Source of the DNA: Sequoia sempervirens
Lineage: Eukaryota > Streptophyta > Pinopsida > Cupressales > Cupressaceae
DNA length: 64,000 nt
Assembly: GCA_007258455.2 (NCBI GenBank)
Contig: VDFB02254968.1
Span: 186,001-250,000 of the forward strand
Reading direction: 5' to 3'
Position 1 is the stretch's first letter; each line of letters starts with the position of its first letter. The notes under the pieces were generated by a model that did no database searches, was not told where the DNA came from, and saw only the letters and a program-made list of their open reading frames with translations. Position numbers and translations under genes: made by a program. Shown here in pieces: positions 23,625 through 36,219 of the stretch.

Positions 23625-24466
23625 GAAGATAATTATTAATGCAGATCCTAATGAAGATGATGGGTACTCTAGTTTCCTTGTGGTTTTGTTTTTGGACTTC
23701 AGCCCGTTGGTTGATTCTAGGAGGTTTCTTTGGCCTCTTTAGCACTTTTCTCTTGTTGTTTCTGATGCAGGGTCTTTCAGTGTATTGTTAGACCCTCCTA
23801 CCCCTGAATGGCATCAGTTGAGTGTGGTCCCTGGTTTATGGGTGATGTGTTTTTGCTAAGGTGGTTCTCCTACTTGGTTTGTCCTTCTGGCATGGATTTG
23901 TGGTTTGGCTTCACTTGTTTGGTGGTCGCAGGTCCCCTGCTGCTTCTATTTTCAGTAGGGGATGTCCCCTCTTTGGTCTTTGCTTTTCCAAAGATCTTTC
24001 TAACTTTCCTCACCTTTTTTGGGCCTTTTGGGTGGTGGGGGTCCCTATTGTTTCCCCCCACACCTTGGATGGGGTGTGGTGGCTCTATCCCTATCTTGCT
24101 CCACCTACATGGGGTTTCTTTGGCTCACCCTATAACCATGATTGGCTTCTTGTTCTAGTTTGCATTGTGGTATTTGGTGTTTCAGTCTTTTCCATGGGTT
24201 GTATGCATCGGGTCTTGTGCTCTTCTTCTCACATGCTTTCCTTGTGTCTATGCTCGATCTTTCTTCGATCTCTAGTGCGCTTAACTGGGAGGTTGGCTCT
24301 CGGGCTTTGGTGTTGTTCTTTTCCAAACTTTTTGTTGGGACTTTGTTCCTAGTCTCGGTGGAGTTATTTTTAGATCTGCTTTGTTGGAGGTGTTTTTCGT
24401 TTATGGATTTCAGGTTTCTTTGTGAGAGATTCAAGTGGTGGATGGGACTCTATCATGTTTCTAACC

Positions 24467-25915
24467 TATTGATCATCAAAGTTTACATGCATGTCCAATA
24501 GTATTATGGGAAATTCAGTGAGTGGGGGATTGATTTATGCCTCACTGAATACCTCCTACATTTTTATAGAAATCCAACTCTTCTCTGAGTTTTGGAGAAA
24601 AGGGTGGAAGGAAATGTAAACATAAAACATAAAAATGGTGATACACCAAAGCTTTTACAAAATTTCAAACCCAATCTCTCCTATGAATGATGTATTTAGA
24701 CACTTCTCACCACAACCATTCATTGTTGGGAAGAGAATGAACAACAAAGGCTAACTACAAGCACAGTGCAGTCTTTTAAATCTCCCTGCAAGAAGCATTC
24801 ATTAAGGTCCGATCAAACATAAAGATTTCCAAGGTTAACATAAAAATGTTCAAAAATTGCATAAACTCTCTCTCTTATTACAGAACAATATAACAAAACA
24901 ACAACCCTTCAAAAAAATAGAGAAGTCCAAAGACATAATCCAATTTTCATGAGTTATTATCCTACCATATAAGCCTACAACATGGAAATCAACAACTTAA
25001 ACTATTTGAATTCAACTTTACATAGTGTTTTATTCAGAATGAAAGGCGTATAAAGAAGGGAAGCTTGATAAAGGTCATACATGCATAGTCTCAAAGATTT
25101 CTTCCAAATAGTTTGTGCTTAAATATCAAATGAACTTTTAAACAGAGGTCAGATTCCAATTCGATAACAGTTTGAGCATAAACAATATAACATGCCAGAC
25201 AAAAGAAATTGTGCAATTCTACTTCTAAAAATAATTTTGTAACTTAAGAAAACTAAAGAAACTTTTTCCTCAGCAAAGGAAATTGAAACTTGGAACCAAC
25301 CCCTTTGTTCTATCACTGCCTCTCATTTATAGTTACAAAAGAGAAAACCGTCGCCACAACACAAAATTAATTACTGCCAAATGTTGGCATTTGATAGCAC
25401 ACAATTTGATCATAGATCCTTAGTTAGGTCATTGCGATATTTTCTCATCAATTCTCAATTGTCGCATTAATTCCTTTTAGATATTTAGTAAAGATAGTTA
25501 TCTGAAAGTGATCAAATCCTAGAAAACAGCCTGGAAAAAGTGTAGTTGACCTATCACGTAACCCAACGACGTTGACTCAAAGCCCCCATCCTGAAAACCA
25601 AAAAGGGGCCAGCAAGCTCCGACAAAATCCAAAAGAGATTGCTTCATAAAAGCACAAACTACCCATAGTGAAGAGATGGTGTGTCAAACGAGAAGAAATC
25701 TTCAGATTCGTGAAATTGCTCCTTGGGAAAATCTATGCCAAGCTGGCACGTGTCCCGACCCTCTCCTGAAAGGAAGGAAATAAATGAAAGCCATACAACC
25801 ACCACGTGGCGCATTGTGCACCTTTATGAAAAACTTTACTTAAGCGCGGACACATCCGAAACCAAAAACATAAAAATCCAAAAATAAAAAATGATTAAAG
25901 CAAAATTGCTTAACA
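24467..25915 (-). repeat. 3' LTR of the Tat-like gypsy element
   Basis: Aligns with 38856-40303 along its length; for example GGGAAATTCAxxGAGTGGGGG lies near both left ends. The first dinucleotide is TA where the other copy has TG. Confidence 0.93.
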
Positions 25916-28900
25916 ATTATGGAGACTCACAAGGGACCTTCGCTTGCGGAGGCATGAACCTAGGCCTCTAGTAATTCTTGGAGTTTGAGGAAAGCAAAAT
26001 ACAATGCCTCCCAATATGCATTAGATGAGAGTACGAATGAGCCTATATGCTTGGTCCAACTTGAAAACTTTCTTGAAAGAAACAAATCCCCATCTTGCAA
26101 AAACCACCCCAAGGTGATAATAGAGTTAAGAAAGAGGAAAGATCTTGCACTCAATATCATCAAAAGTGTGTGTCACGCTTGAACTTGGGAGTTTTGTAGA
26201 AGTTTGAACCTTATGTTGGATTTCATCTATGACCTACTCAACTGTCAGCACATCTCCATCTGGTGAAAGAAGAGGAGGTATCCCAAAGCTAACTAGGACA
26301 CCGAAGTCCTTGATTTCATTGACCTGCTTATTCAACATCGTCTGAAACTCTTTGCACCCTGTCGCAATCTTGTGGCAGTTGATGATCTTGTTTGTTTTGA
26401 TGGAGGTGACTCTTTGATCAGGAATCCCTTCTCCTTTCATGGCCTCATCAATGGCCACACACATCCTAGAAATCAGGTTTTGTGATTCTGCCACTCAGGG
26501 AGTACATATCTACAGAAGTTGATCAGCCATTGGGCCAACCTTCACATTTAATTCATGTACAACCCTTAAGAATTGTAAAGTGGGCCCAACAATGGAAACC
26601 ACAACTGTAATCCTCTCCCAATACATGGGCATTGGCTTCTTCAATATCGGGAGGGTCCCAGACCCTTGTGCAATAGCTAGCTCCTAATTGAATTGATCCT
26701 CTCTTTCTCTTGTGCTTTCCTCGATTTGAGTCTCTTCTTTGAGGGCATTCATCAATTTTGAACTCAACCTTGGGTGATCCCACAATACTGGTTTACTATT
26801 TTTGGCCAAATTGGACACTGAACTAATTTTTTCTAACTAAATCTTCACTTTCGGGCACCTATAGAAACTAAACGGTGAGGAATTTGAAGATGATGTAAAC
26901 TAGTTATTTGAATGACATTTTTTCTGTAGATTCTAAATTTTTATTTTCAAAATTTTTGGATTCAGATTGCACTTCTTTTTCCATCTCCTTCGAAAACTAA
27001 TTTTTTTCAGTAAACACCATTTTTAAGGAGTGATGCTCACTATATAACACAACTTTTTTTCCATAAGGAATAAAATTCTTTTTTTTTTAATTTAGATTTT
27101 TAGCTATGATATCTAGTACTTCCAATTGTTTTCATAGCGTTTTATTGAATATTTTTTCCTTAATCAAGTTTTGAAGTCAAACCAATTATAATTCAGACAT
27201 AGGCAGACTATATAACACAACTTTTTTTGTATGTATCGAAATTCAATTTTTTTTCTTGGATCAAGGACTTCAATATCTGGTGTAGTCATATTTTTCAAAA
27301 TAAAAAATTGATAATCTTCTATTTTTCCACGTGTAGAAAAGAGAGCTTGATTTTAGGTGAAAAAACTACATTCACAAGAAATAAAAAATAAATATAATAA
27401 TTAAATTAAATTTATTTAAAATTATACTTTTTGGGAAGCTTATAATAAGGACTACATACTTACAAAAAATAAATTTTAAATGAATCCATTTGATCCCCCA
27501 AAAGGTAAATCAAAAGTGGTTTTTTATCAGCATTTTGATAGGTGTAAAGGAGACTCTGTTATAGGTATGGTTTAAAACTAGCGGGGTTTTATCCAAGGGG
27601 GTTTGATCTAAGGTAGTTTGATTCAAACACTCTTCCATTGGAATGCTTTAAATGGAACTTTTTAAGGCTTAAATCATTATATTTTCTAAAAATATGTGGT
27701 TTCAGCAAAAATCAAAATCTCCCAGAAATTGTAAACTAGTTTTGTGGGATCACCTCCTTCCAATCTCTTGCTTTGACCTTTCTGCTTCTTCCTGGGCCTT
27801 TTGTAGATCGTTAGAATCTTGAGATTGGACACCATCCAGCTCTCTTCTTATGTTTTCCTGAGCATGCATGTTCTCTACATTTGTCTAGCGCTTAGTAGCC
27901 AACTCAACTTTCAATATTTCAATTTCAACATAGAGCTAAACTTGTTCATCCTGGGCTTCCGTAAGCAACTTGGATGTCTCTCCTTGTTGACTTTGTATTT
28001 TCCTTATGCGGGCCATCTCGACATCTCTAGTCCAGATCTCATTCTACAGCTTGCTCATTGTTTCCTTTACATTTATCATCCCTACCTCGTACTTCTTCAA
28101 CCTTTTGTCTAGCCCCTCATAGTCCACATATACCACCTTCTAAGTGGCCTTAGCTAGGACCACTTTGTCATGTGATCAAGTTTCATTCAAATCTAGGCCC
28201 ATGGCTTTGATGTCGTAGTCCTCCATCTACATTTGTCCCTGGGGCTTGGACACAAGCAACTTCATGGTAGTGATCAGCAGAGAATTTTTCTCTTCATTGA
28301 AGTAGGCTTCAATCTTCTTGGTAGCTAGTAGCCTGACATTCTTTAATAGTCATTTTTGCTTTCTGATATGTCAAGAATGGTTGGTTGTATTGAAATTCTC
28401 TTGGAGACTCTAAGGGGTATCAATACTTTGTGTTGTGATGGAAGCACTAGGTGGGAGACTAAAAAGGGTGATAGAAGGAGAAACTTTGAATGCATGAGCA
28501 TGCAGGGAAGCAAAAAGGAGTTATCATGGAAAAAGGCAGGATGCCAAATTGAGATTAGGCAAGGGAAAAACCAATTGAGGTGAAAAGAGAAACGAGCAGA
28601 AGGAGATATTCCTTCCCAAAAGTGGATGGACCATGAGTGATGGGAAACACAAAATTTTCTGCTCTTTTAATGGGGGCCCTTGATAGGGCGATCAAAGAAT
28701 CAATAGTAGCTAAAGTAGATTTTGTTCGTTTAGCATGCGGGGTTGATTCAGAAAGTTCATTAAAAATGGCAGGGGTTGTATTCAAGACTACTTGCTCAGG
28801 GTCCAAGGATAGAGGATTCCTTTCCACGAAAGGATGCAAAGGAGTAACTAGAGATGCAGAGGAAGGAAGAAGAGAGTGAGTAAAACTTACCTGGGCTACT

Positions 28901-30935
28901 ATGGTCAAAAAAATTTGTAGAAAAAACTCTACTTCTTCTCCTCGGTTCAATGCGTCAAGTGCACCTAGATCCTAGACTTTTCTTCTCTTTGCACAACTAT
29001 AATTGGTACATTCCAATCCTCTGGTGGTTGATCCCTCTGAAACTTGGCCCTCGACAATTGTAGCAGACCCTATTAGGGACCGTTAGGTCCCTTTTCCTTT
29101 GCTTTGAGCACTGGTGGAGGTCATGGCTTGTGAGTTTATTTTCCTTGATACTCTCCTCCTATCAAATTCTTGAGAATGAAAGGTATGGTGTGGGAGTTTC
29201 ACTTCTAATATCTCATGACTCATCTCCAGATTACTATTATTGATGATGGCCTCTTGATCATAAATGTCCTTGAACCTTTCGTCATGTGGCTGAAAGTCTT
29301 TGAACGGGGCATTGGAGCATTTCATCTCTTGTCAAAACCTCCAGAAGTCTCCCTTCTTTATTTCCAACCATCCCCTATGCTTTAATTGCATGTTGAGGTA
29401 TTTACCCATTGGGATGTTCTTCTAGTACTCTGCCTGCAACACATATAAATTCAGCCATTTTGGTCGTTTGAATGGTATGAGGGCCAAGTCAATATATACT
29501 TCTGACCTTTCCTGAGTCAGATTCCTCCTCCTCTCAAAATACTCCTGACTCTCATGTTTCAAGGAGAATTGCTTTGTTGGGTTGTAGTCCCACTTGTCAT
29601 ATATGAGAACCAAGCCTAGGGCCACCAATAGATTTGTAAGCTCACCCTTGGCCTTCCACTTTTTTAGTGTTACCTGACTATTGGAAATTATGAGGGGAAG
29701 AAGATATATCTTTTTCTTATTCCTTTTGGCGCCATAGGCATTGTTGACAAGGGTTGCCTAACGACATGCCTCCAATGTGAAAACTCTGTCTATTACAAAT
29801 CTAGGGAGTCTGAAAGGTTCCTCGACAAAACCATGAAATCTGATAAATGTAAGATCCTCTCCTAGGAAATAATCCACCAGAGTCGGTGGAGTTTCCATCC
29901 ATTGTGAGACCTCAAGAGAGAAATGACCCATAGAACGTGGCAAAAAATCTTGAAGCACTGGCCTCTGAAAAAGATCTACAAACCAATGATAATCCCCTAT
30001 TTTTTAAAGTACATGGGTCCATACAGAAACTAGCTAATAGTGGCCTTTTACATCTAACCTAGACACTGGGATATTTCTCTCCAGCAACCTAGAATTTTGA
30101 TACAAAATCAAGTAGGCCAAGAAAGAAGAATACCTGAATTTATACTCAGTGTTATAATTTTTCAATTGCTCCAGAATTCCTCCAGCTATTACATTAGAAA
30201 AATCGTAATATTTCTGGCTCTTCTCCCTTTTGAGCACAAAATTCAAGCCCATCTAGAAAGGATGGACGTCCTCAATTGTTATCAAGGCTAAAACCCAGAC
30301 CAACATTGAGAATATAGATTGTGTGTCTTTCTTGAAATTTTTGTGTGAAAGAGGAAAAGAAAGATGACCTCTCTCTAGACTTTCCTTTGTTTCGTCCTCA
30401 TAGAAACTTGTTTTCCTAGCCATTTCTTCCTCGAAGATGTCCATCTTTTCCTCATCAAATTTTTAGCGCCCCAGGTCATAGGGATACACAACATATCCCG
30501 TATGGCTTTGGTGGAAATTGTAACCTTGACCCTCTTACCCTCAATAGCTCCTGTCCTTTGGTTGAATCTTCTGGCACATACATCCACCAACTCTAGGCAC
30601 GAGTGTACGACAGGAAACATGAACTGTGGCAGACCACAATTCCAAATCTGAAACATGAAATCCTCAGACAGCTCATGATGCATCATCCTTTGAAATGCAC
30701 CCTCCCTAAAAAATTTAGGATTATTTGACAACTTGGGGTTGAAAACATTGTCGATGCAATCCTACACTACCTCTCTCAAGATACGTATGTCTGGTTGCAC
30801 CTTTTTACAAAATTTGAATGACCACTCCTCAGGCACTGGGGCATTGGCGAATGAGTTCTTCCCAAAGATATCAGTGTAACTAGGCCTATTTCTTGAGGCT
30901 CCATCTTTTCTACCAGATGTTGATGGCTTCGCCAT
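25916..30935 (-). pseudogene. Long extra ORF of the gypsy element, 3' of integrase
   Basis: A reading frame opens at ATG 30935 (MAKPSTSGRK), continues as FGKNSFANAPVPEEWSFKFC and, past one stop, into the open stretch 30731-30375 (WNCGLPQFMFPVVHSCLELV). It can be followed in pieces through 30252-30034, 29958-29758, 29628-29422, 29325-29083 and 28950-28555. A Glu/Lys/Leu-rich, coiled-coil-like region runs from about 28350 to 27760. It resumes beyond the transposon inserted at 26772-27754 (26783-26234) and fades near 26100. Uninterrupted, it would be roughly 1,200 codons. I recognise no domain. Accessory ORFs in this position are known in plant Tat elements, and plant-mobile-domain-like relatives are one possibility. 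It lies where envelope genes sit in retroviruses, but nothing seen suggests an envelope. Confidence 0.7.
26772..27754. mobile_element. 983-bp TIR DNA transposon, copy A
   Basis: Starts GGGTGATCCCACAATACTGG and ends with the matching inverted ACTAGTTTTGTGGGATCACC, giving TIRs of about 28 bp with few mismatches. It aligns over its length with copy B (52764-53757). Candidate target duplication ACCTT / TCCTT (4 of 5). No transposase, so non-autonomous. It interrupts the extra ORF of the gypsy element, so it arrived later. Confidence 0.9.
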
Positions 30936-31643
30936 GGTTGTATCAAGAAGTTGTAGAGAGTTTCCTTAACAAAAAATACCACTTTCCTTTTGCTTCTTTA
31001 AAAAAATCTACTTTTGAGTGCAATTAATTTCCTCACATGTACATGCAGTTAAGGCTATGTCGTTACTATTTATCCATTAAATACTGCCACCAAGGCGATA
31101 TATGTGGATTTGAGATCTATATCCCTTGGGAATGCTAAAAATGTCGCGAGAATAGAATTAGTACATTCTCCTCATTGCCTCTTTCACAAATAAACTCATT
31201 ACATTGGAACGCATGTTTTTAGCTATGAGAAACATGTTGAATTAATGCAAGATACTTTTGAAAAGACATGCCTATTTAATTTTTTATAACTTAGCACATT
31301 AATCCATGTCTTTTCACATAAGTAAGTTGGCTAGTGTTGATTATGGCCAAGGACACACATCAACAATCAGCATACGAGAGCATTTACTCCCAATGCCCAA
31401 ATTTAATTCTCAAGGCCTTCTGTAAGATCCTTTGTATGATTTATCTACTAGCCTTTGTTTTCTTTGGAATTTTTCCATTGTCGTCTGGCCAAAAATGGAC
31501 TTCCCATTGGTTGGGTCTGTTGGCTTATCTTTTCTATATATAGCTATGCCACCTTATTGCAACATTCATTCAAAAAATAGTCTTTAATTTTAGCAAGATT
31601 TTTTGTTGTCTCCCATTCCACCAAAATTCACTGCTTTCTCAGA
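30936..31643. promoter_or_regulatory. Candidate divergent promoter region between two accessory ORFs
   Basis: The minus-strand ORF starts at 30935 and the plus-strand ORF at 31644, back to back. On the plus strand CCCATTGG (reverse CCAAT, about 31504-31511) precedes TATA box CTATATATAGC (31534-31544), about 100 bp before the ATG. On the minus strand GGATAAATAG near 31075-31065 lies about 135 bp before the other ATG. Element spacing is plausible for plant promoters; activity is inferred only. Confidence 0.5.
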
Positions 31644-32195
31644 ATGTGAGCTAGCTTAGGCATTCCTATTCAGCTTCTCGCACAGAGGCCACAATATTGT
31701 TTTGTGGGAGAGGTCACTAGTGACAAAATCAAGCGCCTAGTGAAGAGGTGCGACCGCCTTAGCTTGGTTACGTTCAGGTGGGTAGTTGGCCAGGACCACA
31801 TTGATGATGAGAACCAGCTTTGAAGCAATTGCAACATTATTTCCTACTTTGTCACCTCCCTACTTGACCTAAACATAGCCAAACCCATGATAATTGAATT
31901 ATGTCACTAGATGTTCAACGCTGTAGTAATGGAAGGGCTTGGAAAGATAGTGCAAGTAGCTATCCCTAGCATTGGCATTCCGAGCACCATGGATCTTCGC
32001 AGGCATGTGGACTATGGGATAGACGTGCCCTGGTTGCCCTTCCTTTTTTACTTTCACACCATGGACCTCGAGACACATTGCTCATCTGCTCAACCAATGA
32101 CCACCTACCTGCTTCGAGAGTACGGCGTGGAGCATGTTCCTGGGCTCACCTGGAGGAAGCACTTCGATTTTCTAGTGCATAATTACAGCAACTAG
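31644..32195 (+). pseudogene. Antisense accessory ORF inside the gypsy element
   Basis: One frame runs from ATG 31644 to TAG 32193-32195 (183 codons plus stop) with only three interruptions: TGA at codon 2, TGA at 31821 and TAG at 31908. All three could arise by single transitions (from CGA, TGG and TGG). The product would include KIKRLVKRCDRLSLVTFRWV and, in the fully open part 31911-32195, DVPWLPFLFYFHTMDLETHC and REYGVEHVPGLTWRKHFDFL. Composition is protein-like, with Trp, His and Cys well spread; no domain is recognised. A TATA box lies about 100 bp upstream and AATGAATATAATATT polyadenylation-like signals near 32463. It converges on pol, which ends at 32596. Antisense ORFs are known from some Tat elements. 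Confidence 0.65.
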
Positions 32196-32595
32196 GCTAG
32201 CAGCCTGCACTATGTGGAGCCCACATGTGTTTTGTGTTCACCTCCCTTTTTCATCTTGACAGAGAAGAAGAAGAAGAAAAAGAAAAATAGACAACAAGTC
32301 GTTTTGGCTTTTTGGACAATGGCTGGAGGCCTATCCTTTACTATTTTTTGCACGTTGCCTCCTTTTTGCTTCTTTTTGCTTCATACCTCTTTTTGGGTTT
32401 TGCTTGAGACAGGCTTATGTGTAAATCTAAGCCTCAGGCTAGTATTACATTGTAAATTTTTCAATGAATATAATATTAAACTTTTGTGCTTCTTCCTTTG
32501 CTATTCTCAATGGCTTATTCTCAAAATTAAGCATATTTACAAAAAAAAATTACATATGGTACATAACTATTAAAATTTTTAAAGAACTGTGTATT

Positions 32596-33740
32596 TTAAT
32601 GGAATAATTTTAGATAAATACCATTTACTAGTATATCTAAATTGTTTCCTTCCATATCTTTAAGATCGTACACATTCTTTCCCTTGCACGCACTAATCTA
32701 GAAGGGTCCCTTCTATAGTGCTTCAAATTTGATATGCTGTCCTGGTTTCACAGAACGCTAATCGTACTTCAACACTAGGCTCCCTTTTTTGAATTCTGGG
32801 TTAGAGTTCTTTTTTTTCGAACCATCGCTTTACTATTTTTTGGTGGTCGATCATGGCTTCATGAGATTTTCTTCTATCTTCCTCAAGTTTGAGGAGTTCT
32901 ACCAACTGTACTTCCATTCCACCACTTTCTTCGACTTCCAGGGCTTTTAGAAACTGCAAGGCAGGAATCTCTATGGAAATAGGTAAACACCACCTCTTTT
33001 TCGTACACTAGTTCATAAGGGGAGGTCTTCAGGTTCTACTTGGGAGTAATCTGGTCTTCCCATAGAGAAAATCTTAGTTGTTTGTGCCAATCCCTTTTTC
33101 GTTCTAACCCATTGCACTTGATTAACCTAATTAGGTTTTTGTTGGTCAACTCTGCTAACCCATTTCCTTATGGGTAGTAGTTTGATGAAATTTTAAGGTA
33201 AACCCCATGTTTGATATAAAAATATGACATCCCCGAACCTACAAAATCCCAAGTGTTGTCGAATATGATGGTTTTGGGTGAGCCAAACCTAGTTACCAGC
33301 TCTTCGAGGAAATTCACAATCTCGCCCTTTGTGGCATTTTTTAGGGTTACGACCTCTGTCCACCTTGTGAAGTAGTCAGTTTTTGTAAGGATCCATTTGT
33401 AGCCAATGCTAGAAATAGGATTTATCATTCTGATGAAATCCAAACCCCATTGAGCAAAGGGCTCCTTAGTTACAATTGGACTCAAAGGAAAAGCGAAATT
33501 ATTTCTTTTTCCAACAAAGAATTGGCATTGAATACACTTTTGCACCAGATGATGTGCTTCAGAAAACATAGAGGGCCAATAATATCCCACTCGCATTATC
33601 TTCAAGGTGGTAGTCTTGGCAGAGAAATGCCCACCCTCAAGACTACTATGGAACTCATTAAGAACTCTTTTCGCCTACAGTTTGTCTAAACATCTGAGTA
33701 GGACACCATCATAATTTCTCTTGAATAATATACCTTCAAT
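32596..33740 (-). pseudogene. Integrase of the Tat-like gypsy element
   Basis: The N-terminal zinc-binding HHCC is visible (His in EFHSS and GGHFS, Cys in QKCIQC). In the catalytic core the first Asp is in TKTDYFTRW, the second in IIFDN, and Glu in GNGLAE follows SSNYYP. The DDE triad is therefore present, but a stop just before GNGLAE (TAA where family members have Gln) breaks the frame. It ends with VNGIYLKLFH and TAA at 32598-32596, typical of the polyprotein C-terminus. Further stops lie between 33100 and 32700. In life it would insert the cDNA, giving the 5-bp duplication seen at the element ends. Confidence 0.9.
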
Positions 33741-33830
33741 TAATACATACCTAGTGCCTTGTAGTTGGTAGTATCACCTTTTATGGGATGGAAGGTTGGT
33801 CGAGTAGTGCCCATTTTGCATATACTGTGT

Positions 33831-34480
33831 CTAATCTGCCATCCAAGACTCGTCAGACTTGAATTGGTTCAAGTAGACTTGATCGGTCTCCTTCTCAACT
33901 ACGAAACTTGATTCCATTGCAATGTATTTGCACATACCTCTTTCCCGAACCAACTTGATTGCTCTAATGTCCACATCACACTCTAGGATCTTGGTGATCC
34001 AATTTTCCCTCATTTCGGTTTTCTCACCTTCTATGATATACTCCCGAATAGTGGGATGTGCAATGAGGATAGTGATTTTATTGGCTGACACCAAGTGTCA
34101 GAACTTCTTTAAGCTTTTAACAATGGAAAAAGCCTGCTTTTCTACAAAAGTATACCTAGCCTCATAATCTTTAAGTTTCCTTGAGTGAAATATAATAGGA
34201 TGCTCTCCATTATTTTCCTCGTCCTTCTGAATGAGCACCAAAGCTACACTATATCATCTATTGTATACATAGAGTAGAAAATATTTGGAAAAGTTAAGGT
34301 TAGCCAATATTGGAGCAGCGGAGATAGCTATCTTTATCTACTCAAAAGTTGATTTTCCCTCACGGGTCCATTTGAAAATTGGGTTTTTCTTAAGCATCAA
34401 CATGATCGGTCTCGCAATGCCTACAAAATCTAAGAAGAACTTGCTGATAAAGTTGATCTTCCCCAAAAAAGACTACAATC
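33831..34480 (-). pseudogene. Native gypsy RNase H, catalytically degenerate
   Basis: The region from FLLYVYNR through EHPIIFHSRKLKDYEARYTF and WITKILECDVDIRAIKLV lines up in order with the gypsy RNase H that follows RT. The acidic residues expected in an active enzyme are missing: Tyr-Val-Tyr where an Asp is usual, VEKQAF where the catalytic Glu is usual, and LIAHPT where TDH is usual. In Tat elements this domain is known to be degenerate and accompanied by a second RNase H, which fits the domain at 35640-36020. Confidence 0.8.
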
Positions 34481-35190
34481 CCTTCTAATTTGTTGGTAGG
34501 CATAATTCCATTATGGATCTCACCCTTTCAGGGTCTATTGCTATTCCCTCTTTTGACACTACAAAACCAAGTAGCTTACCTTGAGGTACTCCAAAAACAC
34601 ATTTTTGGGATTCAAAGAAATCCCAAACTATTGACATTTCTGGAAAAACTTCTCTAGATGATCAAAGTGATCATCTTTTGACTTTGAAAAGACCATTAGG
34701 TCATCCAGATATATTAATATAATTAGGTTGATTAATCCTTTGAAGGCAATATCCATTGCTTGTTGAAAAGTCACACCAACATTTGAAAGTCCGAACGAAA
34801 TTTTTGAGTATGCAAATGTTCCCCACTTAGTGGTAAATGTTTTCTTATGTTGGCCTTCTTTTGCATATACTTGGTTGTAGTCTGAGAAACAATCAAGCAA
34901 TGAAAACATCTTTGATCTGGCCATAGTCTGCAAGATCTACTCCATTGATGGCAAAGGGTAGTGGTCTTTTAGTGAGGCTTTATTCAAATCTCAAAAATTG
35001 ACACAAAGCCTAATATTGCCATTCTTTTTTTGAATTGGTAACAAATTTGACACCCAGGTGGAATGCTTAATCATATATACGATCTTGGACTTGATCAATT
35101 TGGTGAGCTCCTGTGCCATCAATTCTTTGACCTTTGGATTGATTGGCCTTTGCTTCTGTTAGACAGGATTTGACCCTTCCACCAAGTTAA
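34481..35190 (-). pseudogene. Reverse transcriptase of the Tat-like gypsy element
   Basis: Motifs appear in order on the minus strand: the fingers segment HSTWVSNLLPIQKKNGNIRL, then CVNF-stop-DLNKASLKDHYPLP, then catalytic SLLDCFSDYNQ (Asp kept), SFGLSNVGVTFQQAMD, and IYLDDLMVFSK with the YxDD pair. All three catalytic Asp are present. Stops at the usual Arg of the NFRDLN motif and at Gln before ILQTM break the frame, each explained by one C-to-T change. The thumb runs into the RNase H. Confidence 0.93.
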
Positions 35191-35639
35191 TGGTATGTTG
35201 AACTATGCCTAGGTCATATGCTCTGATCATAGGTCCAAGCAATAACCCCATCATATCTAAAACATAGATCCTTTAGTCTTTCCTTGTCTCTTCTCAGAAC
35301 TTCCCTCCCAACACTTAACTTCCTACCATTTCTGACATCAAGCTCTTCACAGTCCCTTGCATCCGTAGTGAACCTCTCCTTGTACCATTTCTTGCATCTT
35401 CAAAACCAAAGAGATTTTCAAGGGAGATTAATCCCCAAGGAAGCTTATTTCCCTTTAACTAGATAACCTATTCTTTATGAAATTATACTCCTAGTTGTGA
35501 ATAGTCAGAGACTACTCCTGCTTTCTGTATAAAGGCAGCTATATGTATATCATCATCAAATACTTGTCAGTTTTGATCATTGTCAGGGATTGTAAGTCGG
35601 ATGATGACCTATACTGCCTTCTTCTTGGTTGTATCATAA

Positions 35640-36020
35640 ACTAGCTCAAATTATGAATCGATAGAAGCCATCCAATCAGCGACATTATTTTGAGATCGGG
35701 GAATAACTTGTACATTGAAAGCTTCAAAACTCTCAATCAGATCCCATATGTAATGTCTGTATGACTTCATTCCTATATTCTTTACAGCTACTTGCCCACG
35801 GATCTAGCTCACAACTAATTCTGAATCTCTCATTCTCTTTACACCCATTTGCTTGGAAAGGATCAGACCATGGACCAAGGCTTCATATTTTGCATCATTT
35901 TTTGAGCATGAGAACTAAAAATGAAAAGTTTTGAGGGTCTCTGATCCTGTCGGGGACACTAGTCAGATACTTGCTCCAGAATAGGATTTGTATTTGGCGC
36001 CATCAAAATATAAGTTTCAT
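35640..36020 (-). pseudogene. Additional RNase H between protease and RT
   Basis: On the minus strand NLYFDGAKYKSYSGASI starts a second RNase H fold. The E motif is NDAKYEALVHGL, the third acidic motif RMRDSELVV, and the last RSQNNVADWMAS. The four residues D-E-D-D are all in place, unlike the native domain after RT. The domain resembles the archaeal/plant-type (RVT_3-like) RNase H acquired by Tat elements. What stands out is its place, upstream of RT instead of next to the native RNase H. Three in-frame stops interrupt it. Confidence 0.8.
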
Positions 36021-36219
36021 AGACGATTGTCTGTCAGATCATCATATTCCTCCTAATCCTTCATCAATTTTGAAATGACTTGATCATCATCAAAAATCAC
36101 GTAAGTTCCTAGCCGTGTTGTGTGAAAATTTCCAAATGGGTCAGAATCAATGAATTGGTTGAGTAGCACCTCTTCCTCGGGAGTCCAATCACTCGTGTCT
36201 TCTTCATCTTCCAGCATCT

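Noticed and set aside
23808..24501. Overlapping hydrophobic plus-strand ORFs of 109-163 residues
   Set aside because: T-rich sequence open in all three plus frames and on the minus strand; composition artefact within a retroposon.
26100..30935. Envelope gene reading of the 3' ORF
   Set aside because: Only the position matches; no signal peptide, fusion-peptide or terminal membrane segment could be shown.
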